From Desulfosudis oleivorans Hxd3 (GTDB taxonomy: Bacteria > Desulfobacterota > Desulfobacteria > Desulfobacterales > Desulfosudaceae): a stretch of DNA of 64,000 nt. The DNA lies in assembly GCF_000018405.1 (NCBI RefSeq), contig NC_009943.1:1925001-1989000 (forward strand). Direction: 5' to 3'. Made by a program: the position numbers and the translations under genes. Each line of letters opens with the position of its first letter. Position 1 is the stretch's first letter. Positions 1 through 7,915 of the stretch are shown here, in pieces. The notes under the pieces were generated by a model. That model searched no databases and had not been told where the DNA came from. It saw only the letters and a list, made by a program, of their open reading frames with translations.

Positions 1-581
1 CCGGTAACCGTCACGTTGGTCATGGTCAGGTCCCCGTAGACGGCAAGGACACGGGCCTCAATACCATCCCCGCAGCGGATGGTAATGCCCGCCGGCAGGG
101 CGGACGCGTCGATAACAACGTCCCTGGCGGCATATAACGCGGAGGGCCCGTAATCGCGTTCCACATAGCCTTTGAGCACGCTGACGGGAATGCCCGTGTC
201 CGGGTCGGTCTCCATCTCCATCCACTCTCCCACCAGCACCGTATGAGCCTGGCCGACCACGGAGAGTTCGATGGTGCCGCCGTTCAGCGACGGGTCAAAG
301 ACGATCTTCTGCCCGGATTGTGCCATGGCCAGGGCGGACCGAAGGGTCACGGTCTCCGCTTCCGCCATTTCCGCATCGGCCAGGGTGTTGACAACAATGT
401 CGGGAAGGGCCGGCTCGACCGGCTCGGAAGGCTCGGAAGGGGAGGGGACCGCTTTTTCAGGCGGTACATATCCGCCGCCGCTGTCGCAGCCTGTTCCCAT
501 AACCACCATCAGGCCGGTCAGAACAACAATTGCCAGGCAGCCATGGCAAACCGTATGGAAAAAATTCTTTTTTTGTTTCAT
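1..581 (-). CDS. Lipoprotein with CSLREA-like N-terminal segment (3' end outside window)
   Basis: The reading frame starts at ATG 581 behind a good ribosome binding site (GAGGAG) and stays open to the left edge, so only about 193 residues are visible. The N-terminus has Lys residues, a hydrophobic stretch and a lipobox-like end (VMGTGC at about residues 26-31), so export and lipid anchoring are likely. A Pro/Glu/Ser-rich linker follows. The segment VNTLADAE...VTLRSALAMA at about residues 58-80 resembles the CSLREA-type motif that precedes right-handed parallel beta-helix domains in secreted proteins. The remaining sequence reads like the start of such a helix. The ligand or role is unknown. 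It is divergent from the marR gene, sharing a 320-base gap. Confidence 0.6.
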   Translation of the reverse strand, partial: MKQKKNFFHTVCHGCLAIVVLTGLMVVMGTGCDSGGGYVPPEKAVPSPSEPSEPVEPALPDIVVNTLADAEMAEAETVTLRSALAMAQSGQKIVFDPSLNGGTIELSVVGQAHTVLVGEWMEMETDPDTGIPVSVLKGYVERDYGPSALYAARDVVIDASALPAGITIRCGDGIEARVLAVYGDLTMTNVTVT

Positions 582-840
582 GCAGCTCCTCGTTTTTTTT
601 GCAGACCGGAAACCGGTAACTGGAAACACAGATCATCAATAACAATGCTTGTATCATATATCAACAGGTCGCTGTTTCACAGTTAACAATATTGGATCTT
701 CTCCGATTTGGTGGTTGCGCAGGGTTCAGGGATTCAAGGGGTCGAGGGTCCAATGGCTTGTTTTTGAAAGACTTATAAAGGCCCTACATCTGTTTTTGTC
801 GCTGTTTTATTATTATCCCAAGAGGTTTTGTCTTTTTCTG

Positions 841-886
841 TTGACAGAGGGCAGGCAGGAGCCTTATGGTTTGCATACTAACCATA
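841..886 (+). promoter_or_regulatory. marR promoter with overlapping palindromic operator
   Basis: TTGACA at 841-846 is followed by TTATGG at 864-869 (17 bp spacing). Overlapping the -10 box is a perfect 7-bp inverted repeat, TATGGTT (865-871) and AACCATA (880-886), with an 8-bp spacer. Size, symmetry and place, 17 bp before the marR start codon, fit an autoregulatory MarR dimer site. I see nothing else in the 582-902 gap. Confidence 0.6.
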
Positions 887-902
887 TTTAAGGATTTTCC
901 GA

Positions 903-1325
903 ATGACGACAGATACCGCCCAGGCCCCGGAGTGTATGATTTTTCTGCTTTCCAAGGCCTATCAGAAAGGCCACGGCCTGGTGAAAAAACGGCTTTTGCC
1001 CTTCGGCCTCACCAACATGCAGTACGTGATCCTGGAAACCCTCTGGATGCAGGACGGCCTGACCGCCGTGGAGTTGAGTATGATCCTGGCCATTGACAAG
1101 GCCACACTTTCCGGGGTTCTGGAGCGGATGGCCGAAGGCGGATGGATAGAGAAACAAAATGATGACAGGGACCGTCGCGCGATCCGGGTGTTTCTCACCG
1201 CCAGGGCGAACCGTATGAAAGAATCCCTTCAAAAAGAGCGGCAGGCGGCAAACGATGAGCTGCTCTCCATGTTCACGATCGAAGAAAAGGTGCTGCTGCG
1301 CAGGCTGTTAAAAGACATGGCGTAG
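903..1325 (+). CDS. MarR-family transcriptional regulator
   Basis: This 140-residue protein has the usual MarR length and layout: a helical N-terminus, a winged helix-turn-helix at about residues 36-100, and C-terminal dimerisation helices. The recognition region reads GLTNMQYVILETLW...ATLSGVLERM and the wing carries the typical DDRDRRAIRV at 87-96. MarR proteins are usually repressors released by a small ligand or by thiol oxidation. The only early Cys is Cys11, so a redox role cannot be judged. The gene lies behind a palindromic operator and 59 bases before a molybdopterin oxidoreductase on the same strand. Joint transcription and control of that enzyme are therefore likely. Confidence 0.88.
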   Translation: MTTDTAQAPECMIFLLSKAYQKGHGLVKKRLLPFGLTNMQYVILETLWMQDGLTAVELSMILAIDKATLSGVLERMAEGGWIEKQNDDRDRRAIRVFLTARANRMKESLQKERQAANDELLSMFTIEEKVLLRRLLKDMA

Positions 1326-1384
1326 CCGTTTCTTTCTATTTGTATACAAACCAAACAGGTGATCTTCACCGCTGGAGGTTTCCA

Positions 1385-3625
1385 ATGGAACAGTGGCACA
1401 AAACAGGATGCGTGCTCTGCGCCCAGAACTGCGGGTTGCAGGTTTTGGTGGAAAACAACCGCATGGTCAAGGTAAAGCCGGATAAAGACAACCCCCGCAG
1501 CCGGGGCTATGCCTGCCGAAAAGGGCTGAACGTTATTTATCATCAATACCCCGCCGACCGGATCACCACCCCCCTGAAACGGGTCGGCGCGGAGTTTGTG
1601 CCGATCTCCTGGGACCAGGCAGCCACGGAGATCGCGGAAAAACTGCGCGCCACCGTTAATGCCCACGGGCCCAGAAGCGTGGCGTACATGGGGGCCAGCT
1701 CCCAGGGCGGCCACATGGAGGCGGCCTTTGGCCTGACGATACTGCGCGCCCTGGGCTCCCAGAATTTTTACTCTTCCGCGGGCCAGGAGTTTTCAGGCCA
1801 CTGGTGGGTGTTCGGTCGCATGCTGGGCCGGCAGTACAGTGTCACCGGCCCGGACGAGCACAACTGCGACATGCTGGTGGCCTGGGGCTGGAACGGTATG
1901 GAAAGCCACCAGGTGCCCCGTGCCCCCATCGTGTTAAAGGAGGTCGCCGACAACCCGGACAAGCTCCTGGTCGCCATCGACCCCCGCCGCAGCGAAACCG
2001 CCCAGATCGCCAACATTCACCTGGCCTTGCGGCCGGGCACTGACGCCCTGCTGATCAAGGCCATGATCGCCCTGATCCTGGCCGAAGGATGGGAAAAGCG
2101 CGACTATCTTTTACAGCACGTGGAAGGATGGGACGCCATTCGCCCCTGGTTTGAAAATTTTGACATTCGGGCCGCCATTGCCGTGTGCGGACTGGATTAT
2201 GGGGAGGTGCTTGAGCTGTGCCGCCTGATGGCAACAAGGCAGTGGGGCGTTCACCCGGACCTCGGGGTGTTCATGGGCCGCCGTTCCACGCTCACCTCCT
2301 ACCTGCTGATGGTGCTGCAACTGGTGTGCGGCCGGCTGCTGGTGCCGGGCGGCAACATCGTACCCGGCATGGTCATGCCCATGGGGTTTCACGCCGACGA
2401 GCGGGACGAAAAAACATGGCGCACCGTGGCCACCCACATGCCGCCGGCCGCGGCCGGGGCGTTTCCCCCGTCGGTGCTGCCCGAAGAGATCCTGACCGAT
2501 CATGCAGACCGGGTCCGGGCCGTGTATGTGAGCGCCTGCAATCCGTTGCGGTCCTATCCGGACACCACCGCCTACGAGACCGCTTTTAAAAAGCTGGACC
2601 TGCTGGTGGTCAATGAGATCGTCATGAGCGAGACGGCCCGGCTGGCCCATTACGTGCTGCCGGCCTGTACGTTTTACGAGTCCTGGGACACCACGTTTTT
2701 TCCCATGTCCTACCCGGAAGTCTACCTGCAACTGCGGCGGCCTGTTGTATCGCCGCCCGGGGAATGCAAAGAGCTGGCTGAAATTTTTACCCTGATCGCC
2801 GACCGGCTGGGCCTGATCCCGGAAATCCCGGAGGCCCTGCACCAGGCCGCTGCCGAAGACAGCCTCACATTCGGGGCAAAGCTCATGGAGTGGGCCATGA
2901 CCGAGCCTTCGGCCCTTGCCGCCATGCCCTTTGTGCTGGCCAAAACCCTGGGCCGCCAGTGGAAAAGCGCTCACAAGGCCGCCATCTGGGGCATGATGAT
3001 GACCGCGCCCAAAGCCTTTTACAAAAACGCCATGCGGGCCGGGTTCGCGCCGGGCCCGGACCTGGGGGACCGCCTGTTTGCCGCCCTCCTGGACAATCCC
3101 CAGGGCATCTGGGTGGGAAAGATTGACGACAGCAATCCCATGGCCGTGTTAAAAACCCCTTCCGGAAAAATCGAAGCCTTTATTCCCGAGCTGGAAGCAG
3201 ACGTTAAGGCCCTGGACGCGGCTGCCGAGGCCGAAGCCTTGAAAATGCCGGCGGACTTTCCCCTGGTGCTCAACGCCGGCCGGCACATGAGATACAACAT
3301 CAATACCATGATGCGAAACCCGGAGTGGAACAAGGGGAAAAGGGCCTGCACCATCGCCGTCAGCCCTTCGGATGCCGATAAACTGGGGTTTGCCGACGGC
3401 GAGATCGTCCGGATGGTCACCGAAGCGGGAGCCGAGCAGGGCGAACTGGAGGTGTCAGACAGGGTCCGGCCGGGCATGGTGCTGATCCCCCACGGGTTCG
3501 GCCTGAACTACAACGGCAGCGTCTACGGGCTCAACGTGAACCGGCTTACCAAAAGCACCAACCGGGATCCCATAGGCACCCCGCTTCACCGGTTTGTGCC
3601 CTGCCGTCTGGAAAAGATAGAATAG
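1385..3625 (+). CDS. Molybdopterin (DMSO reductase family) oxidoreductase
   Basis: ATG 1385 is chosen because GGAGG lies just before it; an in-frame TTG at 1340 has no site. The 746-residue product starts with the [4Fe-4S] ligands Cys9-x2-Cys12-x3-Cys16-x27-Cys44, followed by the Mo-bisPGD catalytic body and a C-terminal dinucleotide-binding domain (HGFGLNYNGSVYG near the end). There is no Tat signal, so it is probably cytoplasmic. In the segment where the protein ligand to Mo usually sits (YSSAGQEFSGHWW, about 129-141) I see no Cys or selenocysteine. The substrate is unknown. It stands alone without FeS or membrane subunits, behind a MarR gene, which suggests an inducible soluble enzyme. Confidence 0.88.
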   Translation: MEQWHKTGCVLCAQNCGLQVLVENNRMVKVKPDKDNPRSRGYACRKGLNVIYHQYPADRITTPLKRVGAEFVPISWDQAATEIAEKLRATVNAHGPRSVAYMGASSQGGHMEAAFGLTILRALGSQNFYSSAGQEFSGHWWVFGRMLGRQYSVTGPDEHNCDMLVAWGWNGMESHQVPRAPIVLKEVADNPDKLLVAIDPRRSETAQIANIHLALRPGTDALLIKAMIALILAEGWEKRDYLLQHVEGWDAIRPWFENFDIRAAIAVCGLDYGEVLELCRLMATRQWGVHPDLGVFMGRRSTLTSYLLMVLQLVCGRLLVPGGNIVPGMVMPMGFHADERDEKTWRTVATHMPPAAAGAFPPSVLPEEILTDHADRVRAVYVSACNPLRSYPDTTAYETAFKKLDLLVVNEIVMSETARLAHYVLPACTFYESWDTTFFPMSYPEVYLQLRRPVVSPPGECKELAEIFTLIADRLGLIPEIPEALHQAAAEDSLTFGAKLMEWAMTEPSALAAMPFVLAKTLGRQWKSAHKAAIWGMMMTAPKAFYKNAMRAGFAPGPDLGDRLFAALLDNPQGIWVGKIDDSNPMAVLKTPSGKIEAFIPELEADVKALDAAAEAEALKMPADFPLVLNAGRHMRYNINTMMRNPEWNKGKRACTIAVSPSDADKLGFADGEIVRMVTEAGAEQGELEVSDRVRPGMVLIPHGFGLNYNGSVYGLNVNRLTKSTNRDPIGTPLHRFVPCRLEKIE

Positions 3626-3690
3626 CCACTTCATCGAAACCGAAAAGGCCTGAGCCTTAATCGTGCAGAGGGTTCACGCGGCGCATCCTC

Positions 3691-3720
3691 CCGGGAGCGC
3701 CGCACCCCAGTGCGGCAACT
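3691..3720 (+). repeat. Dispersed GCCGCAC/GTGCGGC palindrome, copy A
   Basis: This copy reads CCGGGAGC followed by GCCGCACCCCAGTGCGGC, a hairpin with 7-bp arms. The same unit recurs at 4934-4961 in the same orientation and at 8587-8613 inverted, always between genes. Confidence 0.7.
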
Positions 3721-3733
3721 TCCTCCACGTCAT

Positions 3734-3756
3734 CCGAACCCGAACCCGATCCCGAT
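3734..3756. repeat. CCCGAA/CCCGAT hexamer tract
   Basis: A short run of CCGAAC and CCGATC hexamers of the kind that recurs at five more intergenic sites in this window (8665, 10759, 13321, 52224 and 57571). Confidence 0.6.
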
Positions 3757-3899
3757 ATGGATAAAGGCAGGAAGAGGAAGCCGCAATGATATTGACACCC
3801 CTCCCCGGCCTTGCTATAGGTGATGGCCAGGCATGTTTCTGATTGCTGCCCTGCTGCGTGCGCAGTCGTCTTAACATTCACCCGAAAAGGGGTTGGTAA

Positions 3900-4238
3900 A
3901 TGGCCGGAGCCGAGCGAAGAAAAAGCCCCAGGACGCCTCTGAAATTTGAAATCAACTATCTGCAGGAAGGTGATTTTCTGATTTCTTATTCAAGGGATAT
4001 TTCCGCGGATGGTATGTTTATCAATACCGAAAATCCCCTGTCTGTAAAGGAACGGGTCACCCTGACATTCTCACTGGAAGGTTCGGACCCCTTCAATGTG
4101 GACGCAAGGGTCATGTGGACCAATCGGGAGGGCGAGAAAAAAGACAAAGGGATGGGGGTTAAATTTATCCAGCCCACAAAAAGACTGCAAAGCGCCATCC
4201 TGTCAATTGTCAACAAGGTGGCCGTGACCGGGTCCTAG
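3900..4238 (+). CDS. PilZ-domain protein (putative c-di-GMP receptor)
   Basis: This is a single-domain 112-residue PilZ protein. The N-terminus carries RRKSPR, matching the RxxxR phosphate clamp, and DISADGMFI matches the (D/N)xSxxG loop, so both c-di-GMP contacts are present. The rest is a beta-barrel ending in a helix. PilZ proteins bind c-di-GMP and change motility, attachment or polysaccharide output. No attached effector domain is seen, so it would act by protein contact. The next gene, 102 bases downstream, is a DUF2378-like protein. An exopolysaccharide operon lies far away at 40-49 kb, and a link to it is only a guess. Confidence 0.88.
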   Translation: MAGAERRKSPRTPLKFEINYLQEGDFLISYSRDISADGMFINTENPLSVKERVTLTFSLEGSDPFNVDARVMWTNREGEKKDKGMGVKFIQPTKRLQSAILSIVNKVAVTGS

Positions 4239-4340
4239 CCGGAACATTTCATGAAATTTTTCGATATGGATGAATATCCATAGCCAGGGCATTCCCGTTC
4301 AGGCAGAAAAAATCGGGGTAAACTTCAAGGGGGAGCAGTT

Positions 4341-4904
4341 ATGACTGTTCAGGTGAAGGGCGTCTTTCTGATTGACCTGGTCAAACAGGTAAGGGCCCAA
4401 AAAGACAAAAACTGGACTGACTACCTGACCGCCGATGACATGGCAATCATCAATTCGCAGGTGCTGCTGTCTTCCTGGTATCCGGAAGACTTCTTTTTTC
4501 GCCTCTGCATGGCAAATTTTAAGGTGATCGGGCAGTCAAATCTGGAGACCTGTTTCGCCTATGGGCAACTGAACGCCCACAATCTGGCCGAGGTATACAA
4601 AATAAGCATGATCGTCCAGAACGATCCCGCTGAAACCATTCAACGGCTGGTCACGCGACGGCAAGCGATGTTCACCACCGATTACCAGGGAGCGGAAAAA
4701 ATTACCGTGGTAAAAGAGGGGAACCGCGCCACTATCCATTCCTTTATGGACCCACAAAAACAGGATGCTGAGCTGGCCGATGTGATCCATCATTCGCTGC
4801 TGGGCATCGTCCACGAACTGGCTGTCATGGTCGGTGGCAGCAACGTACGTTCCGAGATATCCCGGGATGGTGATGTCTACAAACTGACAGTGATGTGGGA
4901 TTAA
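4341..4904 (+). CDS. DUF2378/TIGR02265-like protein of unknown role
   Basis: The start has a strong site (AAGGGGGAG). The 187-residue soluble protein has the pattern SSWYPEDFFFRLCMANFKVIG at about 44-64 and ends in YKLTVMWD. This recalls the DUF2378 (TIGR02265) proteins known mainly from myxobacteria, which are related in fold to haem-NO-binding-like domains. A haem role is not supported: the His pair HHS at about 150 is not in a clearly recognisable ligand setting. It follows a PilZ gene and precedes an intergenic palindrome and the cassette island. The family call is tentative and no function is assigned. Confidence 0.7.
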   Translation: MTVQVKGVFLIDLVKQVRAQKDKNWTDYLTADDMAIINSQVLLSSWYPEDFFFRLCMANFKVIGQSNLETCFAYGQLNAHNLAEVYKISMIVQNDPAETIQRLVTRRQAMFTTDYQGAEKITVVKEGNRATIHSFMDPQKQDAELADVIHHSLLGIVHELAVMVGGSNVRSEISRDGDVYKLTVMWD

Positions 4905-4933
4905 GCGGAAGCTCACACCCCGCAAGCGCCACC

Positions 4934-4961
4934 CCGGGAGCGCCGCACCCCAGTGCGGCAC
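4934..4961 (+). repeat. GCCGCAC/GTGCGGC palindrome, copy B (left flank of island)
   Basis: Same unit and orientation as the copy at 3691. It lies 7 bases before the inferred left junction of the cassette island. An inverted copy sits 43 bases after the right end. Confidence 0.7.
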
Positions 4962-5266
4962 TATCTTGTTGAGTTTTTAATACACTGCCCCAAAAGATCG
5001 TCCCCGAAGATCCCCTCATAAATATCCATGGTATATTTTTTACTGAAAAAAACGAGAAGCGGTATAATCTTCCAATAGGCACAAAATCCCGCAACAGATC
5101 AAAGTCCACACGGGCATCACCAGCCAGACAAAAAATTGAAATAATTAATAATTATTAAAATTTGGCCGGTCGATTCAATGTTCTTGTCACCGCTTTCTTT
5201 TGAAAATTATATAAATGATTTGCCATCTAACTCTTAATGCCCTTATTTTGTTTGACTTTTTATATG

Positions 5267-5295
5267 TTGACAATCAATTTTCAATTGTATTAAAT
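5267..5295 (+). promoter_or_regulatory. Candidate promoter of the HNH gene
   Basis: TTGACA at 5267-5272 and TTAAAT at 5290-5295 are spaced by 17 bp. The spacer holds the inverted repeat CAATT-TTC-AATTG, a possible operator. It lies 92 bases before the start codon inside an AT-rich leader, suggesting this cassette carries its own promoter. Confidence 0.45.
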
Positions 5296-5386
5296 GCTTA
5301 AGGGGATATTTTTCTGGTCGAAAAACAAGAATCACAATAATATTAATGTTATGTGTGAATAAGTAATACAAAGTGGAAAAATAAAT

Positions 5387-6868
5387 ATGGCAAAAATATT
5401 GAACATTTTTGAAGCGGCTATTTTACTGAAAATGTCACCCCTCCTTTTAAAGTGGTTCATTTCATATTCTCCAAAGTACAAAGAAAAAAGAAAACTTTCA
5501 TATGCAGATCATAAAGATGAAATGTACTTTTTCGATAAACACGAATTGCTGAATTTTAACAAGTATTTAAGTATGCCGTGGCCTGCAAAGAAAGAAGATC
5601 AACGACCAATTGTTCCAAGCGGCATTGAGAATGAGATTAAATCAGAGTGCAAATTCAGATGTGTTATATGTAATCATGCATCTGGTCATATAGCCCATAT
5701 TGATCCAATTCATAACAGCAAGAACAACCATCCCCATAATCTGATTTATTTATGCCCGAATTGTCACGATTTGTATGATAATAAAAAAACTATAAGTAAG
5801 AATCAAATTGCAAATTTGAAAAAGAACTTGTTGCATACGAAAATCGTCATATGGAAAAGCTATTTATTTCTAATAGATTCAGTATCTTCATTAATTAAAG
5901 AGCTGAAAATAGTTAAGCATGAGGACTTTACTAATAAGGAGCTAAAAAAAGAAACAATATCTGAGCTTCTACACGAAATTAGAAAGCATGCTTCTGAAGA
6001 ATTTGATACACATCCCAGTGACATAAAAGAGAATGGGACAGAAAAGATATTCGAGGGCTACAGGAAGAGGGTTAGGGAAATTATAGATGAAAATATTGAT
6101 GTAGAAGAAAAGCTCTTCGCTGAAAGAGATACCTATATATTGGAAACTGGAAAAGCTGAATGCCCTCTATGTAATGGCACAGGTGTTCACAATGCTTGGG
6201 AGTGCCCGGTATGCCGGGGCGTTGGCACTGTGGATCAAGAGGCTGTTAATGAAATAGATTTAACTCCATTCAAGCAGGATGAATGTCCCCTGTGTGAGGG
6301 CTCTGGGACTCACAATGCCTGGGAGTGCCCGGTATGTCGGGGCGTTGGCACTGTGGATCAAGGGGCTGTTAATGAAGTAGATTTAACTCCATTCAAGCAG
6401 GAGGAATGTCCCCTGTGTGAGGGCTCTGGGACTCACAATGCCTGGGAGTGCCCGGTATGCCGGGGCGTTGGCACCGTGGACCAAGAGGCTGTTAATGAAA
6501 TAGATTTAACTCCATTCAAGCAGGATGAATGTCCCCTGTGTGAGGGCTCTGGGACTCACAATGCCTGGGAGTGCCCGGTATGTCGGGGCGTTGGCACTGT
6601 GGATCAAGGGGCTGTTAATGAAATAGATTTAACTCCATTCAAGCAGGATGAATGTCCCCTGTGTGAGGGCTCTGGAACTCACAATGCCTGGGAGTGCCCG
6701 GTATGCCGGGGCGTTGGCACCGTGGACCAAGAGGCTGTTGATGAAATAGACTTAACACTGTTTGAACAAGTTGATTGCCCAGAATGCAACGGCACGGGAG
6801 TTGACAATGAGTGGGAATGTCGGGCTTGCAGGGGGATAGGCACTACAGATAGACGTAACTTAGAATAG
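5387..6868 (+). CDS. HNH-nuclease-like protein with helix-turn-helix and six Cys-rich repeats
   Basis: The 493-residue protein has three parts. Residues 1-65 look like a MerR/excisionase-like winged helix (ILNIFEAAILLKMSP...EMYFFDKHELLNF). Residues 84-131 hold an HNH-type zinc nuclease core: Cys92-x2-Cys95, HIAHIDPIH at 101-109, and LCPNCHDLYD with Cys123, Cys126 and His127. A charged helical region follows. From residue 258, six 41-residue repeats each carry CPLCxGxGTHNAWE plus CPVCRGVGT, two CxxCxGxG-like knuckles of the DnaJ zinc-finger type that probably bind Zn and nucleic acid or protein. Codon use is AT-rich until the repeats. The gene has its own promoter-like site and ends 8 nt before an attC-like site. 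It plausibly cuts DNA or RNA; a defence role is inferred only. Confidence 0.82.
   Translation: MAKILNIFEAAILLKMSPLLLKWFISYSPKYKEKRKLSYADHKDEMYFFDKHELLNFNKYLSMPWPAKKEDQRPIVPSGIENEIKSECKFRCVICNHASGHIAHIDPIHNSKNNHPHNLIYLCPNCHDLYDNKKTISKNQIANLKKNLLHTKIVIWKSYLFLIDSVSSLIKELKIVKHEDFTNKELKKETISELLHEIRKHASEEFDTHPSDIKENGTEKIFEGYRKRVREIIDENIDVEEKLFAERDTYILETGKAECPLCNGTGVHNAWECPVCRGVGTVDQEAVNEIDLTPFKQDECPLCEGSGTHNAWECPVCRGVGTVDQGAVNEVDLTPFKQEECPLCEGSGTHNAWECPVCRGVGTVDQEAVNEIDLTPFKQDECPLCEGSGTHNAWECPVCRGVGTVDQGAVNEIDLTPFKQDECPLCEGSGTHNAWECPVCRGVGTVDQEAVDEIDLTLFEQVDCPECNGTGVDNEWECRACRGIGTTDRRNLE
6158..6862 (+). repeat. 123-bp in-frame tandem repeat (6 units)
   Basis: Units begin at 6158, 6281, 6404, 6527, 6650 and 6773, an exact 123-bp period. 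Units 2-5 are nearly identical at DNA level, including silent sites, while units 1 and 6 are more diverged. Even units share QGAVNE and odd units share QEAVNE or QEAVDE. This suggests recent growth by two-unit duplication. Confidence 0.95.
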
Positions 6869-6876
6869 GGATTGTG

Positions 6877-6936
6877 ACATAACAATTTGCTGCACGGGAG
6901 CGCAAAAAGCCGCGCCCCATGAGCAATACGTTGGGC
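6877..6936 (+). other. attC-like site 1 (integron cassette end)
   Basis: The 60-base element starts with ACATAAC (R'' core AAC) and ends with GTTGGGC, a perfect GTTRRRY. Inside, TTGCTGCACGGG and CCCCATGAGCAA can pair with unpaired bases left out, as in folded attC sites. The GCTGCA...TGAGC pair is a common attC L''/L' form. It starts 8 nt after the HNH stop codon. Confidence 0.7.
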
Positions 6937-6978
6937 CATACGCACAAAATGAGAATATAGGTTATTTGTGGTGATGAA

Positions 6979-7851
6979 ATGAAAAAAGTTGATGGAAATT
7001 GGACAGGGCGTATTACAGGAACAAATAACGCGAATGTGTTCGTCGAAATTAAGCAAGATGGGTCAAAGCTATATGGAATAAGTAGAATAAACGATCCTCA
7101 ATATGGAACATCGGTATACAACTTCACGGGTGTTATAGAGGAAAACATCGTCATTCTATCAATGGTTCCTGATAATAAATTTATCAATAAGCAGGAGACC
7201 CAAGAGGTAATTATAAATGGTCGCAAGATGACGATTACTGCAAATATGGTCAGGTACGGAAATGTAAGCGTGAAGGCAAAGCTTGTAAATAATAGCACTA
7301 TAGAAGGGAAGTGGCAATCAACCATCGGCACAGGCGGAAATCTATTTCTTATAAATGAAAAAGAAAAATCCGCTGCCCCTCAAGAAACAAGCACAACTGG
7401 AAAGAAAAATACAGTTTTTATAAGTTATAGCCATGAAGACCAAAAACACTTAAAAAGGCTACATGTTCACATCAAGCCTTTGGAGAAAAAGGGCCTTGTA
7501 GACGTATGGGATGATACAAAACTGATAGCTGGTGATAAATGGCGAGAGCAAATTACATCGGCTTTATCGAAGGCAGCCATTGCAGTGTTGATTATTAGCG
7601 CCGATTTTTTGGCATCTGACTTTATAGTAGATAATGAATTGCCTCCTATCCTAAAAAAAGCAGAATTGGAGGGGACTCTCGTACTTCCTGTAATACTGAA
7701 GCCCTGTAGATTTTTAAGAGAAGATACGCTTTCTCGATTTCAAGCATTGAATCCTCCAGATAAGCCTATTTTATCAATGCCTGAAGTTGAACAAGAAATA
7801 ATGTGGGACAAACTGTCTCAAAGAATAGAAATAGAACTAAATAGATCATAA
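6979..7851 (+). CDS. TIR-domain protein with N-terminal beta-rich domain
   Basis: Residues 1-125 are beta-rich (repeating GNWTGRI, EIKQDGSKLYG, TIEGKW patterns) and have no family I can name; they could sense a ligand. A Ser/Thr/Lys linker leads to a TIR domain at about 144-285: VFISYSHEDQ, VDVWDDTKLIAGDKW, IAVLIISADFLASDF, VDNELPPIL and PVILKPC. Glu220 in NELPP sits where TIR NADases keep the catalytic Glu. Bacterial TIR proteins of this type cleave NAD+ or make signal nucleotides in anti-phage defence. The start follows attC-like site 1 by 42 bases. A metallopeptidase-like gene follows after 64 bases in the same cassette, so the two may work together. Composition is AT-rich, unlike the chromosome. 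Confidence 0.85.
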   Translation: MKKVDGNWTGRITGTNNANVFVEIKQDGSKLYGISRINDPQYGTSVYNFTGVIEENIVILSMVPDNKFINKQETQEVIINGRKMTITANMVRYGNVSVKAKLVNNSTIEGKWQSTIGTGGNLFLINEKEKSAAPQETSTTGKKNTVFISYSHEDQKHLKRLHVHIKPLEKKGLVDVWDDTKLIAGDKWREQITSALSKAAIAVLIISADFLASDFIVDNELPPILKKAELEGTLVLPVILKPCRFLREDTLSRFQALNPPDKPILSMPEVEQEIMWDKLSQRIEIELNRS

Positions 7852-7915
7852 ATTTCATGAGACATTTCGAATGTAATGCGTTTCCTTAATCAAAATAGCT
7901 TTGTGGTTTTGCCAT

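Noticed and set aside
649-891. 80-codon + strand frame in the lipoprotein-marR gap
   Set aside because: No ribosome site, odd composition, and it runs over the marR promoter and operator.
3657-3881. Overlapping - strand frames of 67-74 codons
   Set aside because: They are translations of the palindrome and hexamer repeats with no ribosome site.
5387-6868. DnaJ chaperone
   Set aside because: The CxxCxGxG-like knuckles recall DnaJ, but there is no J domain with HPD, and an HNH core is present instead.
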